Shown: one piece after another, positions 32,278 through 41,133 of the stretch
How the letters are laid out: each line of letters opens with the position of its first letter
Position numbering within the stretch: position 1 is the stretch's first letter
Source: Enterococcus sp. 9D6_DIV0238
Lineage (GTDB): Bacteria > Bacillota > Bacilli > Lactobacillales > Enterococcaceae
Length of the DNA stretch: 64,000 nucleotides
Assembly (NCBI RefSeq): GCF_002174455.2
Contig: NZ_CP147246.1
Span: 1,701,501-1,765,500 of the forward strand
Direction of reading: 5' to 3'
Made by a program: the position numbers and the translations under genes
Notes under the pieces: generated by a model
Seen by the model: the letters and a program-made list of their open reading frames with translations, nothing else
The model's database searches: none
Told to the model about the DNA's origin: nothing

Positions 32278-33750
32278 TTATACAAGTTCCCACACAGAAG
32301 ACGCTCCTGGTTGGTCACCTTTTGTCCAATGTTTCGCTTGATACGTTTTCCCTTGGAAGGTTACTTTTGAACCGCCATCATAAGCTTTATTTACATTCCA
32401 TTCTGCAACTTGGTTCGGAAGGAGTTTCCACACATCTGATTGATCAGGCTGATTTCCTTTCGTCCACCATTTTGCTTCATATTCTAAGCCTTCATAAAAC
32501 ACGCGATCTCCAGTATCATAGATTTTATCTGCTTCCCATGTCGTGATTTGGCCACTAGCCTCTTTAGTTGTTACAGAAAATGCTGCACTTTCTTCTGACA
32601 CATTCCCGCCAAGACTGATTGCTTTAACTGTATATGTGTATGTTGTTTCAGCTTTCAACCCTGTATCTTTGAAACGAGTTGCTGTTGTTGTCGCTACTTT
32701 TTTGCCATCACGATATACATCATATTCTTTAACACCCAAAAAGTGTGCAGATTTTGTCCACATCAAATCGACTGAATTTGCCGTTGTTCCCATTGAATGA
32801 AGATTTGTCGGTGCCGTTGGTTTTTCCTTATCTTCTATTGTTGATGATTGCGTAGTTACTTTCACTGCTGTACTTTTCTCAGAGACTTTTCCATTTGTAC
32901 CTACAGCTTCCACTTGATACGAGTACGTTGTGTCCTCCGCTAAATTTGAATCATTAAATTGTGTGCCGCCGACTGTACCAACTTTTTTACCATCACGGTA
33001 AACATTGTACTCTTTTACATTGGATACAGCACCCCACGTTAGCTTCACAGTGGAAACTGTCACTTCTGATGTTTTTATATTCGTTGGCTTCGCAGGTGCT
33101 TCTTCTATAGGTGGCGTCGTTCCCTCTGAGCTCAAGTTTAAATCGATCACATTATAAAATGCATTAGGAGTATCCGCTACATCCCAAACAGCTAATACAA
33201 CGTGGTATCCTGTATGATCGCTTGGAATCGTCACTTGATGAGATCTGTTATTGGTTGCAGTCGATCCATCATGCTTGATTTCGCCGATCAACTCCATATT
33301 TTCTCTCGCTAATGGTTTTTCTGGGTTCCAACCGTTTTTAGTGATATAGTAATGCCACTTTGATGTAGAATGTGGTGCTGTATATGTCCAAGTAAATGTA
33401 TTTACACCTGTTTTTGCTTCTTGTTTTTTCCAACGATCGACACCAGTACTATCTAGCACATAATCTCCTATCTGACCAAGTCCTCCATCCGCTGATGCTA
33501 TACGTCCATCAGCAGGTCCTTGTTGCGGAAATCCTTTAAGCGCTTCTAATGATTGTGGATTAGTGATCACGTTCCCGTACTTATTAAACGCTTCAGTCCA
33601 TCCCAATGTATTACGATCTAACACCCCCTGATAACCTCGACTTACCGGGCTTTCAACATATCCATGTGCATCTGCCTCAGCAGCAAACAACACACTCGCC
33701 CCACCTAAAGCAACCGCTGCTATCATTGTCCATCCTGTTAACTTGTTCAT
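32278..33750 (-). CDS. Secreted lytic polysaccharide monooxygenase (AA10) with two Fn3 and two CBM5-type domains
   Basis: Copper enzyme that oxidatively cleaves chitin outside the cell. A signal peptide ends AEADA before histidine 29, which becomes the N-terminal copper ligand (HGYVESPVSRG). The second ligand is histidine 127 in APHSTSKWHYY. The AA10 domain spans about 29-208. Two fibronectin type III modules follow (about 216-305 and 313-396, each with an EYxVYRDGKKV segment). Two chitin-binding CBM5/12 repeats end the protein (about 400-442 and 446-490, each with YxAKxWTKGxQP). GGAGG lies 6 nt before the ATG. E. faecalis has a single-domain homologue; this version is larger. No LPXTG, so it is released. 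Confidence 0.93.
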   Translation of the reverse strand: MNKLTGWTMIAAVALGGASVLFAAEADAHGYVESPVSRGYQGVLDRNTLGWTEAFNKYGNVITNPQSLEALKGFPQQGPADGRIASADGGLGQIGDYVLDSTGVDRWKKQEAKTGVNTFTWTYTAPHSTSKWHYYITKNGWNPEKPLARENMELIGEIKHDGSTATNNRSHQVTIPSDHTGYHVVLAVWDVADTPNAFYNVIDLNLSSEGTTPPIEEAPAKPTNIKTSEVTVSTVKLTWGAVSNVKEYNVYRDGKKVGTVGGTQFNDSNLAEDTTYSYQVEAVGTNGKVSEKSTAVKVTTQSSTIEDKEKPTAPTNLHSMGTTANSVDLMWTKSAHFLGVKEYDVYRDGKKVATTTATRFKDTGLKAETTYTYTVKAISLGGNVSEESAAFSVTTKEASGQITTWEADKIYDTGDRVFYEGLEYEAKWWTKGNQPDQSDVWKLLPNQVAEWNVNKAYDGGSKVTFQGKTYQAKHWTKGDQPGASSVWELV

Positions 33751-34126
33751 AATTTTCCTCCATTCATTTTTTTGCCATCAATTGGCTCATTCCTAGTGTA
33801 AAGACTCTGAGCCAAACAAAAAGATCATTTAAGGGAAAAAAAACGACAGATTTGACCTTTTTTTAGTTTTTTATATCCAAGTAAGGCTTTCCATACAGAT
33901 TGGAAATTAAATAACGTTTTTTATTTAAAAAAAGGATCATATTTTTCTCTTCAAAATAAAAAATTGAACCGATATTTTAATAACCATTTCAATAATAAGT
34001 TGTTTAAACCCAAATACTATCTAGACAAATTGGTATATTTAGAGTTAAAATAATATTATAATGAAATTTAGTTCAAAGCATGATGAACAATTATAAAAAA
34101 ACAAAGAATAAGAAAGTGATGATATC
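33751..34126. other. Divergent control region between LPMO and Mga-like regulator
   Basis: 376 AT-rich bases with no gene. An inverted repeat TTGGCTCA/TGAGCCAA (33782-33815, 18-nt loop) lies 32 nt upstream of the LPMO start, in its leader or promoter. A TATAAT hexamer at 34057-34062 could be the -10 of the regulator but lacks a clear -35. Confidence 0.45.
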
Positions 34127-35590
34127 ATGAAGGCTATTTTCTCCTCTCGAACCAGACGCCAATTAGAACTATTAGAACTCCTAGCAGATGCGGATTGGAT
34201 CACTTTTCCAAGAGCCTCCGAAATCTTGAATGTTCCTGTAAAAACCCTCAAATCAGATATTATTGAACTAGAAGCGCTCTTAACACCAACAACCATTGAA
34301 ACCTCAAAAAAATACGGATTACGTCTAGCAACAAATCTTGACTTCTGTATATCAAGTATTTATCAGAAATTCTTAAAAAACAGTATTGAATTTCAGCTGA
34401 TCGAAAAAATCTTTTTACATAATTTTTCCACTATTATCGATTTGGCTGACGACCTGTACATCAGTATTTCGACGATCAAACGAATTGTTCAACGAGTCAA
34501 CCAGCAGCTTCAATTAGAAGGCTTTACGATCAATTTGAAGAAAATGCAGTTAATTGGCGACCCACATAGTATTTGTAACTTTATGCACTGTTACTTTCAA
34601 GAACGATACGGTGTAGCAGAAAAACTTTTGACAGCTGCTCAGCTTGCTTCTTTAGACCAAGTTGGTTTACAAATCGTTAAACAAGCTCTTCCTGGCCGTA
34701 AATCTTACAGGATGTATTTCTCTTTGTTGAATCGTTTGCGGCTTTATACATATACAGTAATCAATCTTTTAAAATACAATAACGAAAATCAGTTCTATGA
34801 CGTTCCTAAAAAGGTGTTTTCGATCCTCGAGGATACACATGCCTGTAATGAATTTTTTGCCCAGTTTCAATTATCCCTAACCCCTAAAACTCTGAACACA
34901 TTTTTCTTCTTGTTCTTTAGTAATGACTATGTGGATTCTCTTGAATCTGCAAAGAAGTTGATCAAAAGCGATCATCAAGAACGGCTTAAATATCAAAAAA
35001 TCATCCATTTAATTCGTGAAATCGAACGCAGGATGGACTGTGAGTGTCATAATTTCGAAGCTATTTTTTTACAACTTTATAATTTGGATTGCATGACTCA
35101 TGGACGGACATATATCCTATACGATCGTAATAAGGAGTTCTTTCTAGGCGTTAAAAATCTATATGGACATTTACCGACAGAAATTATCCATTCACTGCAA
35201 GCAATCTTCTATTCAAATCCTTATAAAGAATACATAGTTTATGAATCTATTTCGATGCTATTTACTTATTGGCCAAATTTGTTAGATCGACTAGAAGCCT
35301 CGACACCAACATTAAATGCCTGCCTTTTATTTGATATCAGTATGGAGTATATGCAGATGCTGTCCGAGCGGATCACCTATTATTTAAGAGGCCGTTTCTC
35401 CTGCACACCAATTCGTGTGACGACACTTGCAGATGTTGAAAAATCTTTATCCGACTATGATTGTGTCATTACAAACATTCCTGAAATTCAAACTGATACC
35501 GTACCGATAGTGATGATTCCTTTGATTCCTGACGCCCAAAGTTTTGATAAACTAATGCTGGTCTATGAGGAACATTTCAAAGAAAGCTAA
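34127..35590 (+). CDS. Mga-like / PRD-type transcriptional regulator
   Basis: A 487-residue protein with two N-terminal helix-turn-helix regions: TFPRASEILNVPVKTLKSDI (about 28-47) and IDLADDLYISISTIKRIVQRV (about 105-125), the latter typical of the Mga HTH domain. A long helical middle and a C-terminal EIIB-like segment (SDYDCVITNIPEIQTD) complete the Mga/AtxA plan of virulence and sugar-responsive regulators. The start is preceded by only a moderate AAGTGATG site. It is divergent from the LPMO gene, its plausible target. Ligand or phosphorylation input unknown. Confidence 0.82.
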   Translation: MKAIFSSRTRRQLELLELLADADWITFPRASEILNVPVKTLKSDIIELEALLTPTTIETSKKYGLRLATNLDFCISSIYQKFLKNSIEFQLIEKIFLHNFSTIIDLADDLYISISTIKRIVQRVNQQLQLEGFTINLKKMQLIGDPHSICNFMHCYFQERYGVAEKLLTAAQLASLDQVGLQIVKQALPGRKSYRMYFSLLNRLRLYTYTVINLLKYNNENQFYDVPKKVFSILEDTHACNEFFAQFQLSLTPKTLNTFFFLFFSNDYVDSLESAKKLIKSDHQERLKYQKIIHLIREIERRMDCECHNFEAIFLQLYNLDCMTHGRTYILYDRNKEFFLGVKNLYGHLPTEIIHSLQAIFYSNPYKEYIVYESISMLFTYWPNLLDRLEASTPTLNACLLFDISMEYMQMLSERITYYLRGRFSCTPIRVTTLADVEKSLSDYDCVITNIPEIQTDTVPIVMIPLIPDAQSFDKLMLVYEEHFKES

Positions 35591-35634
35591 TCTCTTTTAT
35601 CTATCTTTTCAGTGCTTTTTATATATGTATTTTA

Positions 35635-35663
35635 TTGTAAAAGCACATATTCTACGGTACTAT
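35635..35663 (+). promoter_or_regulatory. Promoter of the LtaS-like gene
   Basis: TTGTAA (35635-35640) and TACTAT (35658-35663) are 17 nt apart, about 73 nt before the start at 35737. Confidence 0.6.
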
Positions 35664-35675
35664 AGATTGAGATCG

Positions 35676-35709
35676 ATGATACAAGTTCTTCGTTTGGAAC
35701 TTGTATCAT
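35676..35709 (+). promoter_or_regulatory. Perfect 13-bp hairpin in the leader of the LtaS-like gene
   Basis: ATGATACAAGTTC pairs perfectly with GAACTTGTATCAT around an 8-nt loop. It begins 13 nt after the -10 box and ends 27 nt before the start codon. Neither strand has a T-run after it, so it is an operator or a 5' leader structure rather than a terminator. Confidence 0.65.
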
Positions 35710-35736
35710 TAAACATGTATATGGCAGGTGTGTATT

Positions 35737-38730
35737 TTGACAGAAACAAAATCTAGAAATTATGATGTCTTACCTATTTTAGCGGCTTGTCTTTTGATTA
35801 TCTTACAGCGGGTGTTGCTCTCTGCAGTTGAGATACCTCAATATGCAACAAATCCTGGACGTTTTTATATTTATTCATTTATGAAAGTCATTGCAGGAGC
35901 AGGCTTAAATCTGATCCCTTTATATATGGGGTATCATTACCAAAAAATTTACCGAAAGAATGTATTTAGCTATTTAAGCCGATTCTTTCTACTCTATCTC
36001 TTTATCGGATTATGCAGCAATGTCTTTTTTTATATTCGTTCTTCTGCATTGAACTTGCATGATTACTGGTTAGGATTCTTTCCGATCAGCCAAAACTATT
36101 TTATCTATGCTGTTTCTTGTGTACTATTGTTTTGTAGCACCCCATGGTTGGTCAAATGGCTGGAACAAGTTTCACCTAAGTTATTGAAGAACCTCTTTTT
36201 TGCTTTAACATTGCTGTTCGTCATTTTCCCAACCTTATTCAGTAAAGATTTATGGGGATTTCAAGAGGGGCAAAATATTATCTGGATTTTCTACCTATTC
36301 TTTTTAGGTTATATAATCAAACAGTTCAACTGGATCAATAAATTGAAATTCAGCTTTTTGCATCTTGCTTTTAGTGTAGTAATCCTTGGTGGGTTGATTC
36401 TACTGATGACTCAAATTTCCTTGATCGTCAGAGGTGATGCCTCTACTGCTAATCGTTTTTCTGTACCCTATTCTTTATTTTCTATGTACTATACGCTTAG
36501 CCTGTTCATCTTCTTGCAATGGCTGTCACAAAAAATGGCTTTACGAGTAAAAGGACCTATTCTTTCCACAAGTTTGATTACTACGATCGTTCTTGCCTAT
36601 TGGCCATTGATCAGCTATCGAGTAACCACTTACGAAAAGAAATCATTCCCAACTTCCGGCAAAGCTTGGCTTTTGAATATTTTTGAGTTTGTAGGAATCT
36701 ATATACTCGCAGCTATTCTATTTACTTTAGTATGTCTCTTGCTGCAAAAAACATGGCCTTTCAAAAAAATAAATAATTATTTAGCCTTTAATTCCTTGTC
36801 TGAACTATCTCAAAAGCTCCGTGCTGTAAAAGAATGGCTCTATAAAAAAAGAGCAATTTTCTATGTCGGTATTTTCTTTTACTTCTTTACCTTCATACAA
36901 ATCTTCTTATTAGAAAAAAAAGAGGGCTGGAAGCAAACCATCCAAGTTGCGCTTAAGGTATTTACTCAGCGTCAGTCTATTTTAGTTTTGACTACATTTA
37001 TTATTATGGCTTTCTTTTTATTATTGTTATTACTTACAAACCGTTTTTGGTATGTTTTTTCGATTACATTGGTTATCGATTTACTACTCACCGTTTCCAG
37101 CGTACTGAAAGTCACACTTAGAGAAGAACCTGTTTTTCCTTCTGACTTAAAAATGCTGAATAGTATTTCTGAATTATTGGCGATGGTCAGCCCAATATTG
37201 ATAGTAGCTGGGATTATTATCGTGATTTTCTTAACCATTTCCAGCATTATTATCCAACGGAAATTACAACATCGCTATGCCCTTAAATTTAATTGGAAGA
37301 AAAGAGTCGTTGGAATTCTGACGTTGCTTGTTTTACTTTCTGGTGTCTTTTTTATTAATCACAAAAATTCACCTTCTTATCTTCTTTTCAACCTGTTTAG
37401 AGTGAATAAGACATTCTTTAACCAAGGAGATGCTGTAAGAGAAAACGGACCGATCATTCAGTTTTTGAACAATATAGATATTGAGATCATGCCAGAGCCA
37501 GAAGGGTATTCTAAAGAAAAAATCGAAGAGATCATGAAGAAATATGATGAAGAAGCAGAAAATATCAACAAAACAAGACATGACTGGCTAAACAACCAAA
37601 CACTGATTTTGAATTTGAGCGAGAGCTTCAGTGATCCTTCACGATTACCTAATGTCACTGTTTCAGGTAATCCGATTCCTGAAATTTCACAGATCAAAAA
37701 GGACACTACGAGTGGTCTGATGCTGTCGTCTGGCTACGGCGGCGGTACAGCAAATATCGAATGGCAAGGCTTGACCGGTTTGGATATAAGCAGTTTATCG
37801 CCAACATTAGTTACACCTTATACTCAGCTTGTCGATAGCCAACAGATCAGTCCAAATATCACAAATCTATTCGATGAAAAAATCGCGATCCACCCTTTTA
37901 CCGCTTCTTTATATAAACGAAAAGAAGTATTTGAAAAATTTGGTTTTGAACAATTTTACTACGTTGACAGTCCTGACAAATTGACTTATACAGATAAAAT
38001 CGCTAGAAATAGATATATTTCAGATGAGTCTGCTTATAAAGAAACACTCAAAGCATTACAAAGTAATACTGAAACCACTCAGTTTATTCAGCTTTCAACA
38101 ATGCAAAATCATATGCCTTATGGTGATTTTTACGATCAAAATGACTTCAGCTTTGAGGGAACTGCTGTAATTGACAGTAAAAAACACGAATTAGTAACAT
38201 TCATGCAGGGTCTGAATTACACAGATAAAGCTGTCAAAGAATTTATAGAGGAACTAGATAAAATTCAAAAACCAATCACATTTGTCTTTTATGGCGATCA
38301 TTTGCCTCCTCTATACAGTGGAAATGACATGAAAAAATATGGTTTGGAGCATCATGAAACAGATTACTTTATCTACAGTAATGCTTATAGTCGTGAACAG
38401 ATGCAGAAGCTAAATAAAAAAGTTGTTTCTCCAAATAATTTCTCTGCTTTAGCATTCGAACAAGCAAATATCAAAGTCACACCGTTTTATGCGTTACTAA
38501 CACAAGTTGCAAACGATCTTCCCGCAGCAACGATCGATCCTGTATCAAGTGTTTCAAACCGTTATAATGGTAAACAGATTTTCGTCACTGATAAAAATAA
38601 GATGATTTCTGAAAATGAATTGACTAAAGCCCAGAAAGAGATTTTAGCTGATTATAATTATATCCAATATGACCTAACTGCTGGTGAACAATATTCAGCA
38701 AAATGGGCCGAACAAAAAATCGAGTCTTAG
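35737..38730 (+). CDS. LTA-synthase-like sulfatase-fold protein with extra polytopic N-terminal half
   Basis: A membrane protein of about 1000 residues. Residues 1-340 form about ten hydrophobic segments that resemble acyltransferase-3 proteins, but the N-terminal histidine of active members is absent. Residues about 375-530 are the five-helix membrane module of the LtaS family, ending TLREEPVFPSDL. Residues about 610-930 are an extracellular sulfatase-like domain with NLSESFSDP, the nucleophile region GYGGGTANIEW, TMQNHMPY and FVFYGDHLPP. It probably transfers glycerolphosphate-like groups on the cell surface. The start is uncertain: TTG at 35737 with AGGTG 6 nt upstream, or GTG at 35728. 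Confidence 0.82.
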   Translation: MTETKSRNYDVLPILAACLLIILQRVLLSAVEIPQYATNPGRFYIYSFMKVIAGAGLNLIPLYMGYHYQKIYRKNVFSYLSRFFLLYLFIGLCSNVFFYIRSSALNLHDYWLGFFPISQNYFIYAVSCVLLFCSTPWLVKWLEQVSPKLLKNLFFALTLLFVIFPTLFSKDLWGFQEGQNIIWIFYLFFLGYIIKQFNWINKLKFSFLHLAFSVVILGGLILLMTQISLIVRGDASTANRFSVPYSLFSMYYTLSLFIFLQWLSQKMALRVKGPILSTSLITTIVLAYWPLISYRVTTYEKKSFPTSGKAWLLNIFEFVGIYILAAILFTLVCLLLQKTWPFKKINNYLAFNSLSELSQKLRAVKEWLYKKRAIFYVGIFFYFFTFIQIFLLEKKEGWKQTIQVALKVFTQRQSILVLTTFIIMAFFLLLLLLTNRFWYVFSITLVIDLLLTVSSVLKVTLREEPVFPSDLKMLNSISELLAMVSPILIVAGIIIVIFLTISSIIIQRKLQHRYALKFNWKKRVVGILTLLVLLSGVFFINHKNSPSYLLFNLFRVNKTFFNQGDAVRENGPIIQFLNNIDIEIMPEPEGYSKEKIEEIMKKYDEEAENINKTRHDWLNNQTLILNLSESFSDPSRLPNVTVSGNPIPEISQIKKDTTSGLMLSSGYGGGTANIEWQGLTGLDISSLSPTLVTPYTQLVDSQQISPNITNLFDEKIAIHPFTASLYKRKEVFEKFGFEQFYYVDSPDKLTYTDKIARNRYISDESAYKETLKALQSNTETTQFIQLSTMQNHMPYGDFYDQNDFSFEGTAVIDSKKHELVTFMQGLNYTDKAVKEFIEELDKIQKPITFVFYGDHLPPLYSGNDMKKYGLEHHETDYFIYSNAYSREQMQKLNKKVVSPNNFSALAFEQANIKVTPFYALLTQVANDLPAATIDPVSSVSNRYNGKQIFVTDKNKMISENELTKAQKEILADYNYIQYDLTAGEQYSAKWAEQKIES

Positions 38731-38780
38731 ATAAAAAGGCAGCCCCCAGCGGAGTTTTTCCACTGGGGGCTGCCTTTTTA
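38731..38780. terminator. Bidirectional terminator between LtaS-like and MgtC-like genes
   Basis: GGCAGCCCCCAG pairs with CTGGGGGCTGCC, flanked by AAAAA and TTTTT tracts. Very GC-rich stem, good on both strands. Confidence 0.9.
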
Positions 38781-39473
38781 TCAAACACTGACAATCTTGA
38801 TCTTCATCACATTCTTATGGATTGATATATCTTCGATCATATCCATATATGTCAAAGCAATCGGCAACTCAACTGTATAAACATTGTTATAAATACGAAG
38901 ATCATTTTGAAATTCAACGCTGAACTCCACATCTTTGATCGTAATCTGTTTTTCCTCAAAATAATTATTCAAAAATTCTTTTGTTTGCAGTTTATGCACA
39001 AACTTTACTTCTACTTTTTTTTCACTTGGCACTTTGATGATCCGCTTCATCCAGGTCAAACCGATCATGATCGCTGCTGCACCAATGATCGCAATTGGAT
39101 AATATCCCATACCGATAGCAATGCCCAAACAGGCCACCGCCCAAATAGTAGCAGCTGTTGTTAAGCCTAGAATCGACCGTTGTGTAACAACGATCGTCCC
39201 CGCTCCAAGAAAACCAACACCACTGACAACTTGTGCGATCAATCTTGCTTGATCTGACCGAATCACACCGCTTAAAGCAGGATCAGCTTGAGCCATGGCT
39301 AATGCATCGATCGAAATTTGATCTTGAATCAATGCAATAACTGTTGCACCAACACAGACTAAAATATGCGTACGAATCCCTGCTGGACGATTTTTATGTT
39401 CCCGCTCGATCCCAATACAACCAGAAATAATGATCGATAAGACAAGCCTAAACGTAATATCTACAAAAGACAT
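38781..39473 (-). CDS. MgtC/SapB-family membrane protein
   Basis: A 230-residue protein with four or five N-terminal membrane segments carrying the MgtC signature (GIEREHKNRPAGIRTHILVCVGA near residue 20-42, and RLIAQVVSGVGFLGAGTI) and a soluble ACT-like C-terminal domain of about 80 residues. MgtC proteins inhibit F-type ATPase or support growth in low magnesium in pathogens; many SapB members are uncharacterised. The ATG at 39473 is 1 nt after the stop of the GDPD-like gene, so it is the last gene of the PTS-HAD-GDPD operon, an unexpected setting for this family. Confidence 0.87.
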   Translation of the reverse strand: MSFVDITFRLVLSIIISGCIGIEREHKNRPAGIRTHILVCVGATVIALIQDQISIDALAMAQADPALSGVIRSDQARLIAQVVSGVGFLGAGTIVVTQRSILGLTTAATIWAVACLGIAIGMGYYPIAIIGAAAIMIGLTWMKRIIKVPSEKKVEVKFVHKLQTKEFLNNYFEEKQITIKDVEFSVEFQNDLRIYNNVYTVELPIALTYMDMIEDISIHKNVMKIKIVSV

Positions 39474-39474
39474 C

Positions 39475-40344
39475 TTATAATTGTCCTTGCTTTTCTAGCC
39501 AAACTTTACGATACTCAGCTACCAATGCCGGCCAATCTGTCTGGATCACATTCGCCCCTTTAGCTAAGATCACACCCCAGCCACTTTCTTCCCCTTCAAG
39601 AATCGAACGGTTGTCATCGTAACCTGCAAATAATCTTTTCTGATCATCCATGGTCAAAGCATTAACCCAAACAAAAAGCTGCTGCTCCTTGATTTTTTGA
39701 ATATTCTCTTCTTTGAAAAAATCATCCGTTTCTTCGACTACCTTTATTTCAACGCCAACAATATTGATTTCTTCCAATGCTGTAATTTGCTCTAATTCAC
39801 TTATTGTTGAGACTTTCGGCATGAACATATATTTCACTGGACTTGCTTGTAAAAAAGTAACTACCTCTTCAGTAAGCGGTCCTTTCAGTAAAATTTGGTC
39901 AGCTGTTTGTGTTTTTTCTATCAATGCACAGATTTCCGGAAAGAAATTCCATCCTCGATCGATGTTGATCAAACATTTTCCCTTAAAATAATTCAAAGTT
40001 GTCTCTAGTTTTTCAACAGGATAACTTGTTTCTTCTAAGTTATCATTGATGTAAACAAGCTGATTGATCTCTGATGAGGTATATGCTTGAATATCGATAT
40101 TCTGTTGAAAATTTTTAGGTTCCATCCCGCTATGAAAATGATAGATTTTTTTATCCTTCGATAAAACAACATCTGCTTCTAGAATATCTCCACCCATTTT
40201 AAGAGAGGCCAGATAAGCAGGGATCGTATTTTCAATGATATTACCTGCTGCGCTACCGCGATGGACAGCCAATAGTACTTTCTTTTCTTCCAGTAAGTGA
40301 TTTAAACGCTGATTAATTGAGCGATAATTTTCTTTGCCGATCAC
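39475..40344 (-). CDS. Glycerophosphodiester phosphodiesterase-like enzyme (GDPD fold), divergent
   Basis: A 289-residue cytoplasmic protein with no signal peptide. GDPD motifs are present but altered: AVHRGS and ENTIPAY supply the first histidine and glutamate, ILEADVVLSKD the acidic pair, and IYHFHSG replaces the usual HD motif (serine for aspartate). The later LxIEIK strand is LINIDRG. Metal ligands seem kept, so catalysis is plausible with an unusual substrate. The start is a GTG at 40344 immediately after the HAD stop, with AGGAGG 8 nt upstream. Context suggests it cleaves a phosphodiester derived from the PTS substrate; that is inference. Confidence 0.78.
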   Translation of the reverse strand: MIGKENYRSINQRLNHLLEEKKVLLAVHRGSAAGNIIENTIPAYLASLKMGGDILEADVVLSKDKKIYHFHSGMEPKNFQQNIDIQAYTSSEINQLVYINDNLEETSYPVEKLETTLNYFKGKCLINIDRGWNFFPEICALIEKTQTADQILLKGPLTEEVVTFLQASPVKYMFMPKVSTISELEQITALEEINIVGVEIKVVEETDDFFKEENIQKIKEQQLFVWVNALTMDDQKRLFAGYDDNRSILEGEESGWGVILAKGANVIQTDWPALVAEYRKVWLEKQGQL

Positions 40345-41127
40345 TTAGACCGCCTCCTGTGTTTTGATAAAATGTGCAATCGCATCACTAAATCTTGGCA
40401 CGACGAATGTTGCAGTTTTTTTAACATAATCAGGTGCATGCTCCATACAATACGAGACTTGCGCCTTTTGAAACATTGAAATATCATTCTCAGAATCACC
40501 AATTGCGATCGTTTTCGATGGATCCTCTGCGATTTTCAGTAAGGCTTCTCCTTTTGATGTATTATCTGCTGAGATTTCAATACGACGCTGTCCGACTTGG
40601 AAAATCGATAAATCAGAAAAACGCCTTTTCAACTCTTTCGTGATACGGCTCGCATTGTCTAGTGTGTCCGGTCGTAAATTTATTTTATAAACGTTTTTGT
40701 TGCGAACTGTTTCATATGGTGATTCTAAATAGTAGTACTCTAAGCCCAGCAACTGATTTTTAGCTTCATGCTTAAAATTACCCAATCTAGATTCACCATC
40801 CAGTGCATCAAAAATCAACTGTTGTTCCTCTAAATAATCGACTAATGCTAACAATGTCTGTTTAGCGATCGGTTTGTTGTACAAGACGTCATTTTTCTGA
40901 TCAACGATCAATGCACCATTGAAACCAATTCGATAATCTAGTGTTATATCATTTTCTTTTTCGATATAAGCAATCTCGTCTACAGAACGTCCTGTAGCGA
41001 TCCCCATATAACAATATTTTTCTGCTTCTTTAAAAGCATTAAGATCTTCTTTTGATACTTCAGATGAATCATATACAAATGTTCCATCGATATCGATCAG
41101 CATCACATTCTTTTTGATATTATCCAT
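40345..41127 (-). CDS. HAD-IIB (Cof-type) phosphatase
   Basis: A 260-residue haloacid-dehalogenase-superfamily phosphatase with the nucleophile motif MLIDIDGTFVYD near residues 9-20, the ATGRS motif II, and the terminal IAIGDSENDISMF carrying metal-binding aspartates. Cof-type members dephosphorylate sugar phosphates and related compounds. It starts 6 nt after the EIICB stop and abuts the GDPD-like gene, so the substrate is likely the phosphosugar delivered by that permease or a product of it. Confidence 0.87.
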   Translation of the reverse strand: MDNIKKNVMLIDIDGTFVYDSSEVSKEDLNAFKEAEKYCYMGIATGRSVDEIAYIEKENDITLDYRIGFNGALIVDQKNDVLYNKPIAKQTLLALVDYLEEQQLIFDALDGESRLGNFKHEAKNQLLGLEYYYLESPYETVRNKNVYKINLRPDTLDNASRITKELKRRFSDLSIFQVGQRRIEISADNTSKGEALLKIAEDPSKTIAIGDSENDISMFQKAQVSYCMEHAPDYVKKTATFVVPRFSDAIAHFIKTQEAV

Positions 41128-41133
41128 CCCCTT

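Noticed and set aside
32322..32800. Open frames on the plus strand inside the LPMO gene
   Set aside because: They mirror the repeated Fn3 and CBM5 coding sequence and lack start signals.
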